Numbered from the stretch's first letter, positions 1 to 12,060 are shown. The stretch is DNA of 64,000 bases from Alentia gelatinosa (GCA_950022655.1 OX465579.1:51997950-52061949); one strand, 5' to 3'. Notes: generated by a model not told the origin, from the sequence alone. Numbers and translations are program-made.

Positions 1-499
1 ATGTCCAACTAGTCAAACATATGTTACTATCGATTATTCAGTATGCGGATATAGTTCGGGATTGCATGCCAAGAGAGCTCAGGGGAAAATTACAAATTAT
101 GTTCAATAAAGCAATCGGAATATCAATAGGAAGTACAAATGCTTGGGATCTTCACCGAGATGCCTTATATTGGATATGTCAAATTTATCCATTAAATGTA
201 CGTAGATTGAATTATCTTCCAATGCAAATGAAATGCTAGAGCACTGAAGACAAACATATCAGACAAGTGGATTACACTGGAACTAGAAACGGGGGAAAAT
301 GGCTATAAAAGTAATAATATCTATAACTGAAAATATAAACATTCTCCTGTACTAAGATAGCAAATATTTGGGTAAACTAGCAGCCAATGTCCAATATTCA
401 GCTCAAAAATATAGACACCTTTAAAATGAAAGTCAAGGACGTTGTATATGCACTTATAACCTAAGATGAAAAACTATATAAATTTGTTTAATAAGCTTA
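1..499. other. Unassigned AT-rich DNA
   Basis: No coding region or repeat is recognised here. The only open frame is about 70 codons and resembles no family I know. Confidence 0.5.
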
Positions 500-865
500 T
501 GATTAACTGATGCCGGCATTTGTTTGGAGAGAAATATATTAACAAGTATTTTTCCGAGAAAGAATCATGTACAAATAGGCCGTAGGGCATATGGCTAAAA
601 GCCCTATTAATAGATTGTCACAGGGTGTGGGTGGGCTGGTTCAAAAACCTTGTATGAGTATCTGTGAATCTGATGGCTCCCTTTGTGAACAAGCCATGGG
701 TCTGGAGAAGATGTCCCGGGAGCCTCCAGGAGGTGCCACAATTACCCACAATTTTCAATTATCCACAATTAACTGATGCGGACCTTTGTTTGGAGAAAAA
801 CTTTAACAACAAATATTTTTCTGAGTCAAGATCATGTTTAAAAATGCCATAGGCTAAAATGCCAA
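500..865. repeat. Divergent direct duplication (about 100 bp, two copies)
   Basis: A segment at about 500-605 recurs at about 768-865. Both copies run through attaactgatgc, then tttgtttggaga, then a stretch ending near atcatgt and a ggctaaaa motif. The copies differ by substitutions and small indels, so the duplication is old. The DNA between them contains a separate repeat shared with position 3,093. Confidence 0.6.
638..742 (+). repeat. Dispersed repeat, copy 1 (mate at 3,093)
   Basis: The segment starting ggttcaaaaacc, with atctgtgaatctg and a gggagcc-ccaggaggtgc core, matches 3,093-3,200 in the same orientation with scattered differences. The pair is about 2.45 kb apart. It could be the two ends of an old element or two insertions of one repeat. 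I see no polymerase or transposase coding between them. Confidence 0.6.
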
Positions 866-3092
866 GAAATATAGAGACGGTATGGTGGGTTTATAAAAAG
901 GCTCATACCCGAGGTTTTTGTTGAAGTACCATGTGGTGTGGTACAAAAGAGGAGCATCTGAGTGAGGTTGGATCCGCTAAGCGCAAGAGTGAAGGTAGAG
1001 GTGCTGGACATTGTAGAGTCATGTGGAGTGGGTCATCAATGCAGGAGAGCCGCGAGGTCGAGTCTTGAAGTGGAGCAGAGTTGAGGCATTCCCCAGACGC
1101 AAGGATGTGTGTGTTCCATCCAGGCAGGATGTATGGGACCTCCCTGAGCATGAAGAGTCAGGAGGAGAACATTGACACCTTGAAAAATTTAATAGGTCGG
1201 TGGGGTGCATTGCCAAGGATAGCCAAAGCAGTTCTATAGCAGGGGTAGGCAACGGGGAGGCATGGAAGACCACTGGTGTAGGTGTGGTGGAGGTACTTGC
1301 AGGTACGGCACAACCCAATAAACCCCACAAGCCCTGCATCTAAGCATGGAGGTGGGGGAAATAACGTCGGTGGGGGCGCAACCCAAGGAACCCTGAGATG
1401 CCGACCATCTGTGAGGTGAGTAAAGGGACAGAGATTCAGATGGGAGACATTGTTGGTCAATGTGACATGTGAAGACCTAAACTGCCACAACGAGCCATGA
1501 AATATAGACGGAAGGCTTGGGCAACCTGGCGAACCGTTGCATCACCTACCATTGTGGCCAAAGCACCCAGGGCACTACCTTGTGTATGTATGGGAATATG
1601 TGATGTAAGTGGTGGAGGACAGCACCAAAACATGACTCATGAAGAAGTTATGAAGAATGTGAATGAATAACAACGTGAAATAGAAAGTCCACAGGAGAAT
1701 ATCAGGAGTTGGGGATGGAAATCCTGTCCATCCTAGACATGCGGTTAATCATGGTATATTGACATCAGGAAATCAGGCTGAGATGGTAGGCTCAAGGTGT
1801 AGTAACCATATATGTACAGAGTCCTGGAGTTAGGTGGTTCCGATATGTTGAGAGCTATAACCATAGATCCCCATGTTGAAGCTGGAGCCTAAATGCATTA
1901 GGCAGGCTAGAAGGAACCTCTGTGCACAAGGAGAGAAGCTAGGTCAATGACTCAATGCCTGTGAGGGTACCTGTAGGGGCAGTGCGTAGTGTACATCACG
2001 GAGCTGGCACCCTGCGTAGTTAAGGTGGCGCTGACGTCAATTCCCAGGGCAGCCAGGATCGCCATTGAAGTGTAGGGTGTCACAGCAAATGGATCTTGGA
2101 CTGCTGTTTTGCAGGTCCTGTTTTTATAGACAACCATTGGGGGTCAATTTAGTTGGGTAAATGCTTTCCTCTTGTTGTCTATTCCTGTAAGCGTAGTTGC
2201 AGCTCTTGGGACTTGGGAAGTTACGATCGAACTAGTTTTGCCAGCTAAGGTGCCTGTGAGATGAGCCGCAATATATGTAGTAGCCCAGATTAAACCAGAG
2301 AGAAGGAGATCCGTATAGGAGGGTAGTAGACTGTCTCCTGGAAGGCGCAGTTGGACTGGCTTCCTTGTCATTTCTACCAATTATTCTTTATGCTTGCTTA
2401 CTCCATATTTCATACAGTCTTCTAAGTGGCCAAGATGTGATGTGTGTATTGAGAATAGCATAGGGTGCCTCCTAATAGGTCCTCACTCCCAGAGTGGTTA
2501 AGGCCCAAATGTTTTACTCCAACCCCATGCGTTTGAACCATCCCCTGTCTTCGTTTGCGCTGACCCCCCTGATAGGGTATATAAGCAGCAGATGTCCACT
2601 CAGAGCTCACTTGGAACCCAGACACTGAGGGTCAACATCTCCAGGCTGCTGAGCATTACCCCCATTACAGTGATGAGGCTGGAATACCATAGGACATTAA
2701 GCTACAGAGGCCTTTACTAAGGATTGGGCTTCTCCACAAGCTGCTATGACCCCAGCACTGGAGGAACAGAGATTGATGACTGCTACCACAACATTCTATG
2801 GCTTTGGATCATCAATATCCACTAGTCAAGGAAACATGGACAATAACTGAAAGTGATAGACTGTGAGTACTGCTATTACCAAGTGGACTTGTATCATATG
2901 AACTCTAGAAAAGTGAATGCGATTGTATATTGATATGAATTGTTATGTAACTGTATACTTTGCTATAATATATGTTATAGATAAATATCTGTGTCTGGTT
3001 ATCTGTCTTCTTCATTAAGTATAGAAGATATTCCAAATTTGCTTTTCTTGTCAATGCGTTAGCTAGTCTATTGAACTGTGTCAAAGGTGAAA
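866..3092. other. Unassigned region between the two repeat copies
   Basis: The region is moderately GC-rich from 900 to 1,500. Short open frames exist on the minus strand (up to about 110 codons), but none has a recognisable domain. Their composition fits chance overlap in purine-rich DNA. No gene is supported. Confidence 0.4.
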
Positions 3093-3200
3093 CAGTTCAA
3101 AAACCTGTGCTGAGCATCTGTGAATCTGGTGGTTGCCTCTGTGAATGAGCCGTGGGTATGGAGTAGATGTCCTGGGAGCCGCCAGGAGGTGCTAATGTAT
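3093..3200 (+). repeat. Dispersed repeat, copy 2 (mate at 638)
   Basis: This is the second copy of the segment described at 638-742. It has the same order of motifs (gttcaaaaacc, atctgtgaatctg, gggagccgccaggaggtgc) and the same orientation. Confidence 0.6.
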
Positions 3201-4042
3201 GCTGTGAATCACCCAAAATATTTTTTTATCCACAATCTGAGAATACTGTATTTATGTCCTTTATAGTCTGTCTTTTGTATTTATCTAGCTTGTTAGTATC
3301 TTTATGTTTACTGTGTGTCTTTGTTTTGTTTCCTCTACATGACTATGATATGGAAGATTGTCTCCAGCATGACAAATGTTCTACTCGTTAAATCATTTCT
3401 GAATGAGAAAATCGTCTTGTATGAATGTCTTCTATATAGACTGATAATTTAAACCAACAATAACGGCAGAAAGACCCCGATAGGTTCCCTCTTTTCGTTC
3501 GCTCTTTCTTTTAAGAAGTCTTTGGAACAAATTACCCGTGAGCGTCCAGTTGCTACTCTGAGGAGTAAGATTTAAGGTGAATGTCAATGGGTTCAATACA
3601 TGATATTACATCGAAATTCGGAGACCTGTGTAACAGTTTGTATATTTGAAATCACCTATAAAAGGATCATGGAACTCCTATTTGGATATAACTCGTAAGG
3701 AATAAGGGGTGTTGGTATTTTAAGACCCTGCATCAATTTTATTGCCCTGTAAACGTTCATTCATCGTGGTCATTAATGTTTGTTTCCTGTGAAGCTACTT
3801 CATAGAGACTATTATTGTCGCTAGCTTTTGACATAAACTACAAAAAGAAAAAAGAATTAAAAGATATTCGAAGTGAAAGCTGGGGAAAATTATTGCTCTA
3901 TCCTCCATGAAAATTACATTCATTATGGCAAACAGAGGTGTATGTTGTTGGTTGAATGTGATCTTTTTATCATTGTATTCTCTTGTTATGTTGTATTTAC
4001 ATCGAACTTTAATGTTGACTTTATACTGAATGAAACATATAG
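3201..4042. other. Unassigned AT-rich DNA
   Basis: No gene, repeat or structured element is recognised in this stretch. Confidence 0.4.
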
Positions 4043-4092
4043 ATGTATGTATGTATGTATGTATGTATGTATGTATGTATGTATGTATGTAT
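4043..4092. repeat. ATGT tetranucleotide microsatellite
   Basis: An uninterrupted run of ATGT units, about 12.5 copies, is visible. Open frames crossing it (Tyr-Ile-His-Thr on one strand, Met-Tyr-Val-Cys on the other) are by-products of the repeat. Confidence 0.97.
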
Positions 4093-5109
4093 ACGATATC
4101 AAATAGGTCATTGAAAACCTCTGTAAGACCGGGATCCCGCTGATCGCTCGATTCACTACGACAAGCGTTCCGACACACTACGACACAGAATTTTTGACTC
4201 TCCGACAAACGCCGATGAACTAATTTAGTTTCATGCTCTGACATTCTATAAAATTGAATTTAGCAATATTCTGACATGTTTATGATGTGATAATTTTGAA
4301 TCATACCCATGTCATATCCATGACAGAGCCATATCGCAAACAGTGGGTGCCTGGCTTCACTCGCCGACAAGCATTGGACACACTTTCGACAAAGAATCGC
4401 GTTGTGCTTCGGAAGGAACGGGTTTATCGCAAAAAATGGGCCAAACGTTCCGACATATCTGCCAACATATTCGGACACGGTTCCCACACAAGCGCCCTGA
4501 CGCTAACCTTCCGATCTATCGTAGAGGCCAAGCGGTAACGGAGTGTATCTGAAATATCCCCTCCTGTAAGCTATGCACCCCCTAACCATACTTGTTGTGC
4601 ATTTTCGTTATATCGTATGAGCTGTACTCTTTTATTTAATTGGGATATGCATGAAGCATGTATTTGGTTAATAACAAATACCAAAATTGTAAATACAATG
4701 GCTTACATATCATTGTTCATCCCTTTCGTTTTAGGCTATTCTTTATTGTAAGCTCCCGCACACAGCAAGTATTTCAGTTACAACATTGTATGTAAACTGT
4801 AATTATCTTTTATTGTGTTAATGATAATTTTCCTCAAAAAAATAATAACATCTCCCTGAGATTTGCGTCGGCGCACCTCATCTTACGTGGCGTGTGATTA
4901 GGATAATGGTCATGTTTTTATTTTCAAAACCCGTTCTGATACCATGTCATACACTACGACATATAATATTTTCTACCTTGGCTACATTAAAGGAATTTCC
5001 CGTGGTAGCCGCGTCGAAGCCGTGTCGGAACGTGTCGATTTTGTCAAAGCTACAACTTCCTACGTGTTACATTCTCTCCACCGTTGAAATTTGTACATCA
5101 ACGTATCAC
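4093..5109. other. Unassigned DNA with scattered CGACA motifs
   Basis: Two loosely similar stretches, about 4,150-4,210 and 4,355-4,440, share the order ttcact, cgacaagc, gacacac, cgaca, aagaatc or agaat. A short related motif, cactacgaca, recurs near 4,955, 7,675 and 20,745. This suggests an old dispersed repeat. No gene is seen. Confidence 0.35.
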
Positions 5110-6910
5110 TTAACCCTTTCCCTACCGCGCCTAGCGTAGCGCGAAGTGCGTTAACCACCGCGCCCCCTATGGCGAGTATATATACTACGTCCGACGTCGC
5201 ACGTTCTGCAGGTGCCCCACATCCGGCGTTTGTCTCATAGGCTAGAATACGGCCCAAACTGCAGAGGGGTGCTTCACTAATTGGCAAAATAAATTAACTT
5301 AGAAAAATAATTAGATAATTTAAATGATACCCAGAAAACGAAGAGACTTTAGGCTTCATTTACATACCATTAATTATTACTTAGATCGATATTTAATAAT
5401 TATATTAATATTTCCAAAAGCAGGAACATTTCAAGACATCTTTTTTTATCGCCATTGACACAAGCCTGTGGCTAGGCCCAATATAGCACTGCGCCTATGG
5501 AGGTTTGAATCTTTTTTTTTATCGCGATGACATTATGTTTTTTTTACATAAATAATAATAAAAACATATGGAGAACACGTTTCTGTATTTGTTTTTTGTG
5601 TAAAATCAATATATTATGGAGAAATCATGAAAATGCGATAAGCCTCATATGTGGCGCCTACTGCGCTATGTCTTATAGTAGGCATAAGGCGTCACATCAT
5701 CTCTATGCTAACCCGCATGGTGCGGAGAGTGTGTGACTTGTAGTAGCAGAACACGGATTATTAATATTAATCATATATATTCAACATCGCCATTACTACC
5801 AGAAATTAGAAGAGACATCAGGCTTTTTCATGGTGCCATTCGTTACATATGGGATTTACGTTAGATGATGGCAAAATTCATCGGAAGTTACAGAACAAGT
5901 TGTGACAGTGTTCGCCATGTTATATGAATGGGCGTCTGAGGCAACTTCAACGATGACAGTGTGCTGGTTTGTTATATTATGAACTAGTCTACCCAATGAC
6001 ATCAACAATGCTGGATTTAATTAATATCAAAAAAGCCTGAGGAATCTGTCTGTGGCAGTGGTTTATATGGGGGAATGATCTTTATAGCAGAAATATTATA
6101 TTTGCTTCACGCCTATCGGGGGTCGGCCGAGTGAGCTGTCACTGTCACTGTCATTGACTCCACTCCGAAATAGGTTATCACGCAAGTGGCCCCGTAGCAT
6201 TAATATGCCAATTTAAATGAAACGAATCTATGAAATATCTATGATCTATGGACTCTAAGGTGTCTTCCCGTATATATTTTGTAATGTTTTATAGGCCAGA
6301 AGTGGTTAAAATGGAGATTTAGACTGAACGTATTCACTACAGCGTTCCAATGACAGTGACACTTATATTTTGCTTCGCACCCCAGAGAGGCCCAGCAGAA
6401 AATCATTAATTAATAATATTAATACTTCGAAATTGATAATGGTAATACTACGGGAAGAAAGCCCAGACATCAGGCTATATAACTGTTCAATTCATTATTC
6501 ACGGGATTTATATTTCTCGACTAGATTGAATTTACGAAGTGGATCTGTGAAAATGTGAAGGTGTTGGCACCACTGTCACTCGAACAAGTGTGGGTCCTAT
6601 GGGGCGTTTTCCCAATATTTGTAGGGGTGTATCAACGTAACCATAGCTACCAGAAATTTATTTCCCATTTCTTTATTTTTGTAATATATATTTACATAAT
6701 CCCTGAAAATATCATTTAAATCCATACAGTATTAATTGAGATATAATCAGTTTTGTAACATATCGGAGAAATAATGCCATTTGGCATCACCGGCTGTACA
6801 CACGGGAATGCCATTTGGCATCACCGGACGTCCACACGGGAGTGCCATTTGGCATCACCGGTCGTACTCACGGGGTCGCCAAATGGCATCGGCGGTAGGG
6901 AAAGGGTTAA
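5110..6910. mobile_element. Non-autonomous piggyBac-like element with TTAA target duplication
   Basis: The left end reads TTAA (5,110-5,113) followed by CCCTTTCCCTACCGC. The right end is the reverse complement of that string followed by TTAA (6,907-6,910). This gives 15-bp perfect terminal inverted repeats and a 1,793-bp body. TTAA duplications are the hallmark of piggyBac transposition. No transposase frame of useful length is present, so mobilisation would need a transposase in trans. The CCCTTT start is shared with the intact piggyBac at 47.2 kb, but the rest of the TIR differs, so the two are related yet distinct subfamilies. The body contains about three divergent copies of an internal segment (near 5,340, 5,805 and 6,450) sharing a cagaaa, gaagaga, cag/aggct order. 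Confidence 0.85.
6774..6889. repeat. Subterminal palindrome array of the 5.1-kb piggyBac-like element
   Basis: Three direct copies of ATGCCATTTGGCAT (the third begins with G) start at 6,774, 6,808 and 6,842. A fourth copy in inverted sense lies at 6,876-6,889. The spacing is 34 bp and each copy is followed by an accgg or cgg motif. The array sits just inside the right TIR, where piggyBac-family elements often carry transposase-binding repeats. The binding role here is inference. Confidence 0.85.
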
Positions 6911-8190
6911 AGTATCATACTAATATATGAGACATAAAATCAATAGAGGTAATTCCACACAATGTACGCAATAACGTATCATTACGGTATTATGTAAATC
7001 ATGCCTATTCAGCTAACTCTAATGATAAATCTGATTAATAAGCTCTCTGTGCACAGGTACTCATGTGTTACTGAAGTGTTCAAGATCAATGGTAGTTGTT
7101 AAGGTGTTAACATTTTAATCCACATCCCTTGTAATTAGCAAGTGGAGTCGTAGAATCTGAAAATCCCATAATGATGCGATGCATTCCATTGTCCTTACAG
7201 ATTTCCCCGAGAAAATATAGCAAAAAAACATGAGAAAAGTTATCGAATTAAAAAAGACATCTTCAATGTTTGTAGAAGACCAACAATGGAATTTTCATTT
7301 TCATCAAATCGAAAATCCGATATTGCGGATAACTAGTTGGTCAAAGACTTTCGTGTGTGTTCAAAGGCAGGGAAAACACCGAGTTCATATCACAATTAAA
7401 AGAAAATATGATGGATCGATAAATCGGCCTGGAATATGCCAAGATAAGTACCATTTCGTCGCAGACAGATTATTCGATACAATTAATCCTTGTTCCTATA
7501 GACAGTAATGTACAGTCCATCCTCAGGAGAACTTGGAGGTATTGCTGTCAGAGATGATTATGTCATGAGGACATTTCACGATCCATACAACGTACCATGT
7601 TAATACGGTGGATCACGATCCACTACAACACATAACCGGCAAATAGAAACCACCACGATCGACCGCAGTACACAAACATACACTACGACACGAAATCATA
7701 TGTTATTCCATGATGCTGTATAACAGAAACAAAATCTACCACCATACACTCTCATATACAACGATTTATCATTACATACCTATGGGCGATTGTCTAACTT
7801 TTACTGACCAGGAGTACAATATTCATACGTCCCTCCGTACCACGTACCACTACACTCGGCTAAAGTGCCAAATCCAATAGGGCGACTGAATTCGTATACA
7901 ATTCTCATTAGACCATGCGGCAATGCGACCATACGATTACATGCGACCATGCGAACACATGCGATGATATAAAAAGGTTTTAAGAGATACGGGAGTCCTG
8001 AGCGACCACCATGCGAACGCCTGATCCACTCGAACGCTCGGCGAACATGTGCGACCGCTAAATTCGCCTTTGGGCGCTTACTAACGCATCTCGCAGTAAT
8101 ACGCGACCGCCTCGTCGTGCGATAAACACTAATACTCTCGTTCAGTTTCTACCAACAATGTATCCGAAGGACGGTCGGCTAGTGTGCCGC
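6911..8190. other. Unassigned DNA; GCGA-rich part at 7,880-8,130
   Basis: No gene is recognised. From about 7,880 to 8,130 the motifs gcgacc and gcgaac recur many times in an otherwise ordinary sequence, which may mark a decayed foldback element. A 92-codon open frame at 7,230-7,508 matches nothing I know. Confidence 0.4.
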
Positions 8191-8640
8191 GTACTCGTGG
8201 GAGGGTGCTTACAGGGCGGAACAGCGGGCACCTGACTAGTCGACTGTGGCGCTGTTTGGTTTAATTTCAGACCGCAAACACGATAGTGTCTCTGGAATCC
8301 ATGTATATAATCAAAGAGGTCGGCTGTGATGATGTGGGGGGCGGAGAGACGGGTGGGATGCGTGTGGTCGCACGCGACACGCGCCGATCCGCATCGACAG
8401 AGGGCTCTCCGGACGCCGCCCTGAATACCGCGCGTCTCCGGAATGGGTCACGTGTTCAGCTTGTTTAGGACACCCCCTCCCGCATCTTCTGCCGACACCC
8501 CCATCCCCCATCCACCCCTACTACCCGCTATCCCCAGTCTGAGAGGACGTCACGTCACGTGAGCACAAGTCACGTGACTGTAGAGAAGTATGGGTAAAAC
8601 AGAGGCGCCACCCCGCGGACAAATAACTACAATCAATACA
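8191..8640. promoter_or_regulatory. GC-rich stretch with three CACGTG boxes
   Basis: Local GC and CpG content rise well above the flanks. CACGTG occurs at 8,450, 8,556 and 8,571, the last two in the full TCACGTGA context. CACGTG is the E-box bound by bHLH-ZIP factors such as USF, MYC and MITF families. I see no adjacent first exon, so a promoter or enhancer role is only a guess. Confidence 0.3.
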
Positions 8641-10289
8641 AGACTCGCGCTAGTGTACATCCACCGACTGCATCACACAAGATCACACGAGATGTGGGCT
8701 GTTCCATAGGTAATCGTATCTACCAAATGCCTTTGGGGGACGCATAGCATGGAAAGATATGCGTTTGAGTTTGTTTTTGATTAACTTTTGTCGTTAACTT
8801 CCAGAATCAGTAACGTTTTCATTGCCCAAAAGGAAAAGCTCCAAGATATCCTTGGTCAAAGGTAATTAAATCAACAATTACAATAATACGTACTTGACTG
8901 AGAAGAATATACTTGAGATGAGATGACCAGCGGTAGTTTAGAGGGTTTTATGAAAGTATCAAGTTTTATGTGGACAATAATGAACAAAGTGAACAAATGA
9001 TAGGTTAATGCAATTTCAGCAGACCTGGCCAAACACCAATGTGAGGGTATCTTGAACTGTTGTTTATTATCCAGTTAGATAAGGAGTCTGGAGATGGAGA
9101 GATAATTATTTTATTGCATAGTAAGGCGCACCCAGCACCAGTATGAGTAACATACAAACATAGTTATCGCTGGTAACATCAACAGTAATGATACTGTTAA
9201 GTAATAACAATGGCAGTTACATAACTTCTCATAATTCTGATGATACCATTAATAACAATATTGCTATTAGGTAATAATAAGTCGGTTATGTAATTTTAAG
9301 TAATATGTAAAAGACAATGTAAGTGAACCAAGCAATATTATCCTGAAGAGAGTCTTTTCTATTTGGCGTGCATGGAACAACACCTGCACAAGGTGTCTTC
9401 CTGATCCAAGAGAAGAGTGTGTAGGTGATTAAAGCAGGAAGGAGGGAACGTGGGGTAGAGCCCGTGTCATCTCTGAAGTTAGTCAGGCCAGTGCCAGGGT
9501 GGGGCTGAACGTGTAAAGGGCAGATGCACTAGAAGCCCAGTCACCAAGGTCACGTATGTCTGCTTTGGGTATCCCCACTCCACACAAGAAGCTTGCACCT
9601 CCACGTCGGAAGCTGTGGGAGCCAAGCAGGCCGTGTTGACCCCGCTAAGCAAAGTACCGACATTACTCCTGTGGTAAAGGCTCCTGCCGTGAGAGGCTGG
9701 GAGTCCGGGCTATTTGATACTAGGAATGCTGGGCCATCTAGGGTTAGGGGCCAGCAGCAAAGAGTTAACCCAATCCTGCGTCAGGAGCAGGCGTTGTCTA
9801 GTGTTGCGGGGCAGTGGCAGTATCGTCTTCCTACACCGGAATTGGTCCATTTTTGATCACTTGGTATGGGTGTCCTAAACTGCTGTTTATTGTCCAACTA
9901 ATACTAAGGGTCCCTGGTAAACCTTTCAGAACTCTGTATACATGCTCCGGGCTGCAAAAATCGTCGGATGCGGTGAAAAATGAGTATAAAAATAATGCAT
10001 AACTAACGTGAGGTAAAATCGGAACCGATAAAGGTGGATGATAAATAAATATAGACTTATCTCAGATAAAAACAGTTTTATGCTCCTTAGAGTTTACCCT
10101 ATGCAATATCTTCCAACGCGATCAGATATTACGACGCGTCAATTCCTCGGAACATATATACGTCCGCTTGTATCTGAAACCAGTAAACATCATGTATGGA
10201 TGCAACCTCAGAAAGGTATAGTGAGACGGATGCCAGATATGCCCAGGTGCCATGTACGCAGATCTGGTTGCTAGGGATGCCCAGGTATG
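8641..10289. other. Unassigned region
   Basis: No domain is recognised. The part from 9,500 to 9,850 is GC-richer and has an 87-codon open frame with no family resemblance. Confidence 0.4.
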
Positions 10290-10297
10290 CCACCGTG

Positions 10298-10696
10298 TTA
10301 GCAGTCCTCTCCTGAAGAAGTGCGTGGTAAAGCTTTGGGTATCTTGGACGTTGCCGGTGGCGAGAGCGGACCAGCAGGGAGCTGTTTCAAAACCATAGAC
10401 TTAACCCACGTCTTGAAACAGCTCCCAGCTGATGAAGGTGACGAGGTATAGACGGGTGTGAGAGACGACCTGTTGTAAGTGATAGAAGCTAGGCCGTCAT
10501 GAGGGGCTGGCATAGCAAAGTGGATTGCATCACTCGCATTAACCAGGCAGTAGGGTGAGCCCAAAATGTAGGATAGCCGGATTGTGATGGCATCGCCGGC
10601 ATGAGAGATCGTCTTGAATGACATAGTAGAAGGCCAGTGTGCGTGTGGATGTTTCCAGTGTGCGCCGAAGTTGTGGTACCCCATCAATGATTTCAT
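10298..10696 (-). pseudogene. Tyrosine recombinase core, degenerate
   Basis: The 132-codon frame contains the block FKTISHAGDAITIRL, then LGSPYCLVNASDAI, then a PAPHDG segment. This matches the mid-domain pattern of DIRS/Ngaro recombinases: a catalytic Lys beta-hairpin, a proline-glycine turn, and a CPV-like helix start. After a frameshift a HFFRRG string resembles the H-x-x-R box. The final Tyr region was not found. Two strong hairpins (10,376-10,427 and 10,680-10,703) lie inside or beside it. Dead gene. Confidence 0.6.
10376..10427. repeat. Hairpin with 14-bp perfect stem
   Basis: GGGAGCTGTTTCAA on the left is exactly complemented by TTGAAACAGCTCCC on the right, with a loop of about 24 nt. 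It lies within the degenerate recombinase reading frame. Confidence 0.85.
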
Positions 10697-10703
10697 TGAT
10701 GGG
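10680..10703. repeat. Hairpin with 11-bp perfect stem and 2-nt loop
   Basis: CCCATCAATGA and TCATTGATGGG are separated by TT. The structure lies at the upstream end of the recombinase remnant. Confidence 0.85.
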
Positions 10704-11065
10704 TCCAGGAGGTTAGAGACCCTTCAGAAGGAGAAGAAACTGACGAGAATTGTTATTTGTAGGAGAAGACCTGTGAACATCGAGGTGTCACGTGCTGTGA
10801 GAGCGGAGGTGGAGAACCTCAGGTGGCATGCACTGAGAGGAAGGCGGCGCCTCTGATGAGAGTCATAACATGTGGAGTTGAAAGAGGTTCAGGAGAGGCA
10901 GAATGGTCATGTAGCCATGCACCTGAGAGGAAAACCGTCACCGCTAGCTACAATGTATCCGCCAAGGGCAATGCATACACGCATGCATCCACTGGCGTGA
11001 GGTGATGAGGGTCCATCTGACGTGTGCTGCACAAGTTTAGGTAGCGAGAAGCCTGGCTCAGTTTA

Positions 11066-11521
11066 TTACATCAAATCGCAGCAGCAGCGACAGCGATGAA
11101 TGACTTGATCATTCGTGTGTGAAAGGGCGTATGTGAACCTGGAATCAGTGTATATTAAGATAGACATAATCGCTGTGTGTTCTGGGAGAATGTCTCTCAT
11201 GCCACCGTCGCGTCGTGTAAGCACAGTGGTAAATACTGCGTGCTCTTTGGCGAGGTATGCTACCGAGCTCTTGGTGTGATCTTTCCCTGTTAAACCCAAC
11301 AAAACCAAAAGCAACTTTATGCTGAAACGGTAAGATTTCTTGCAAGTGTAGATTGCGTCCCCCGTGAAGATTGTGCAGGAGAGAGTTGGAGAAGCTATCG
11401 CAAAGATTTCGGTATCTGCATGGCAATCGACCTCCTTGGCCGTTGCGTGTTCATCGAGGAAATGAACGCACTTAGATGCTGTTGTGTAGTTGCAGAACAA
11501 GACAATCTCCGCTGGGGGCAT
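11066..11521 (-). pseudogene. RNase H region of YR retrotransposon, degenerate
   Basis: The frame follows the RT thumb fragment and carries FLDEHATAKEVDCHADTEI and then CTIFTGDAIYTC. These occupy the place of the linker and first RNase H strand (W-x-x-FL..., then DA) in the intact element at 60-62 kb. The remaining acidic residues are not convincingly visible. The assignment rests mainly on position downstream of a clear RT. Confidence 0.45.
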
Positions 11522-12060
11522 TGGGCGATTTTAATGATGAGTGTCGCGATGGCTGCATGTAAGTCCTCGGGGAGTCTCACTATTAACTTGCATGCATGCT
11601 TGATGCTATGGGCCAGGTGGACGATCTTACCCACTATGGACAAGAGTTGCAACTTATTTGCGAACCTTTTGCTATCCAATTGCTTTGCCTCAACGATGGT
11701 AGCTGCCAGCTTCTCTTGGGATACGCTTCCGAGTATGTCTCTATTGTTCACATGGAATCCCAGCCAGTCCATCGTGTGAGCTGGTGGAGGCAGCGGGCAA
11801 TTTGTCCTTGGTGGATTGAAGTCCGAGTTTTCAGCCCAAACAGGTCGTAGTATGTTGCATAGTTGGCGGTCTCCGGTGATATGATTCCCGCGAGGTCGTC
11901 CAGGTAAGCTACCATAGTGTGGCCCATCATGAGAGGAAGTATATCATGGCCTATTACAAGCTACTCATGAGGTGCAACAACCAAATGGGAGGGGAGGGGG
12001 GCTCTTTCAACGAAGAGACCACCTGGTGTTTTAAAACTGAAGAGAGTCATATCAGTTAGA
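11395..12060 (-). pseudogene. Reverse transcriptase (palm and thumb), YR-retrotransposon type, degenerate
   Basis: Minus-strand frames give MMGHTMVAYLDDLAGI, the catalytic YLDD box of RT. Next come LFGLKT and then DWLGFHVNN, a VSQEKL helix, and LQLLSIVGKIVHLAHSIKHA. The last three align with WLGINIDARN, VPEDKL and LQSVLGKILHVAKCI of the intact element at 60-62 kb. Upstream (about 11,936-12,060) the frame shows an APLPSHLVV-like palm segment interrupted by a stop. Frameshifts separate the YLDD and WLG parts. Clear RT ancestry, no function. Confidence 0.75.

Noticed and set aside
1158..1490. 110-codon minus-strand frame, and overlapping frames at 903-1,339
   Set aside because: Several frames are open at once in purine-biased DNA, no domain is recognised and composition is repeat-like.
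3795..4244. 149-codon minus-strand frame with a Tyr-Ile-His-Thr run
   Set aside because: The run is the ATGT microsatellite and the rest has no domain, so it is a chance frame.
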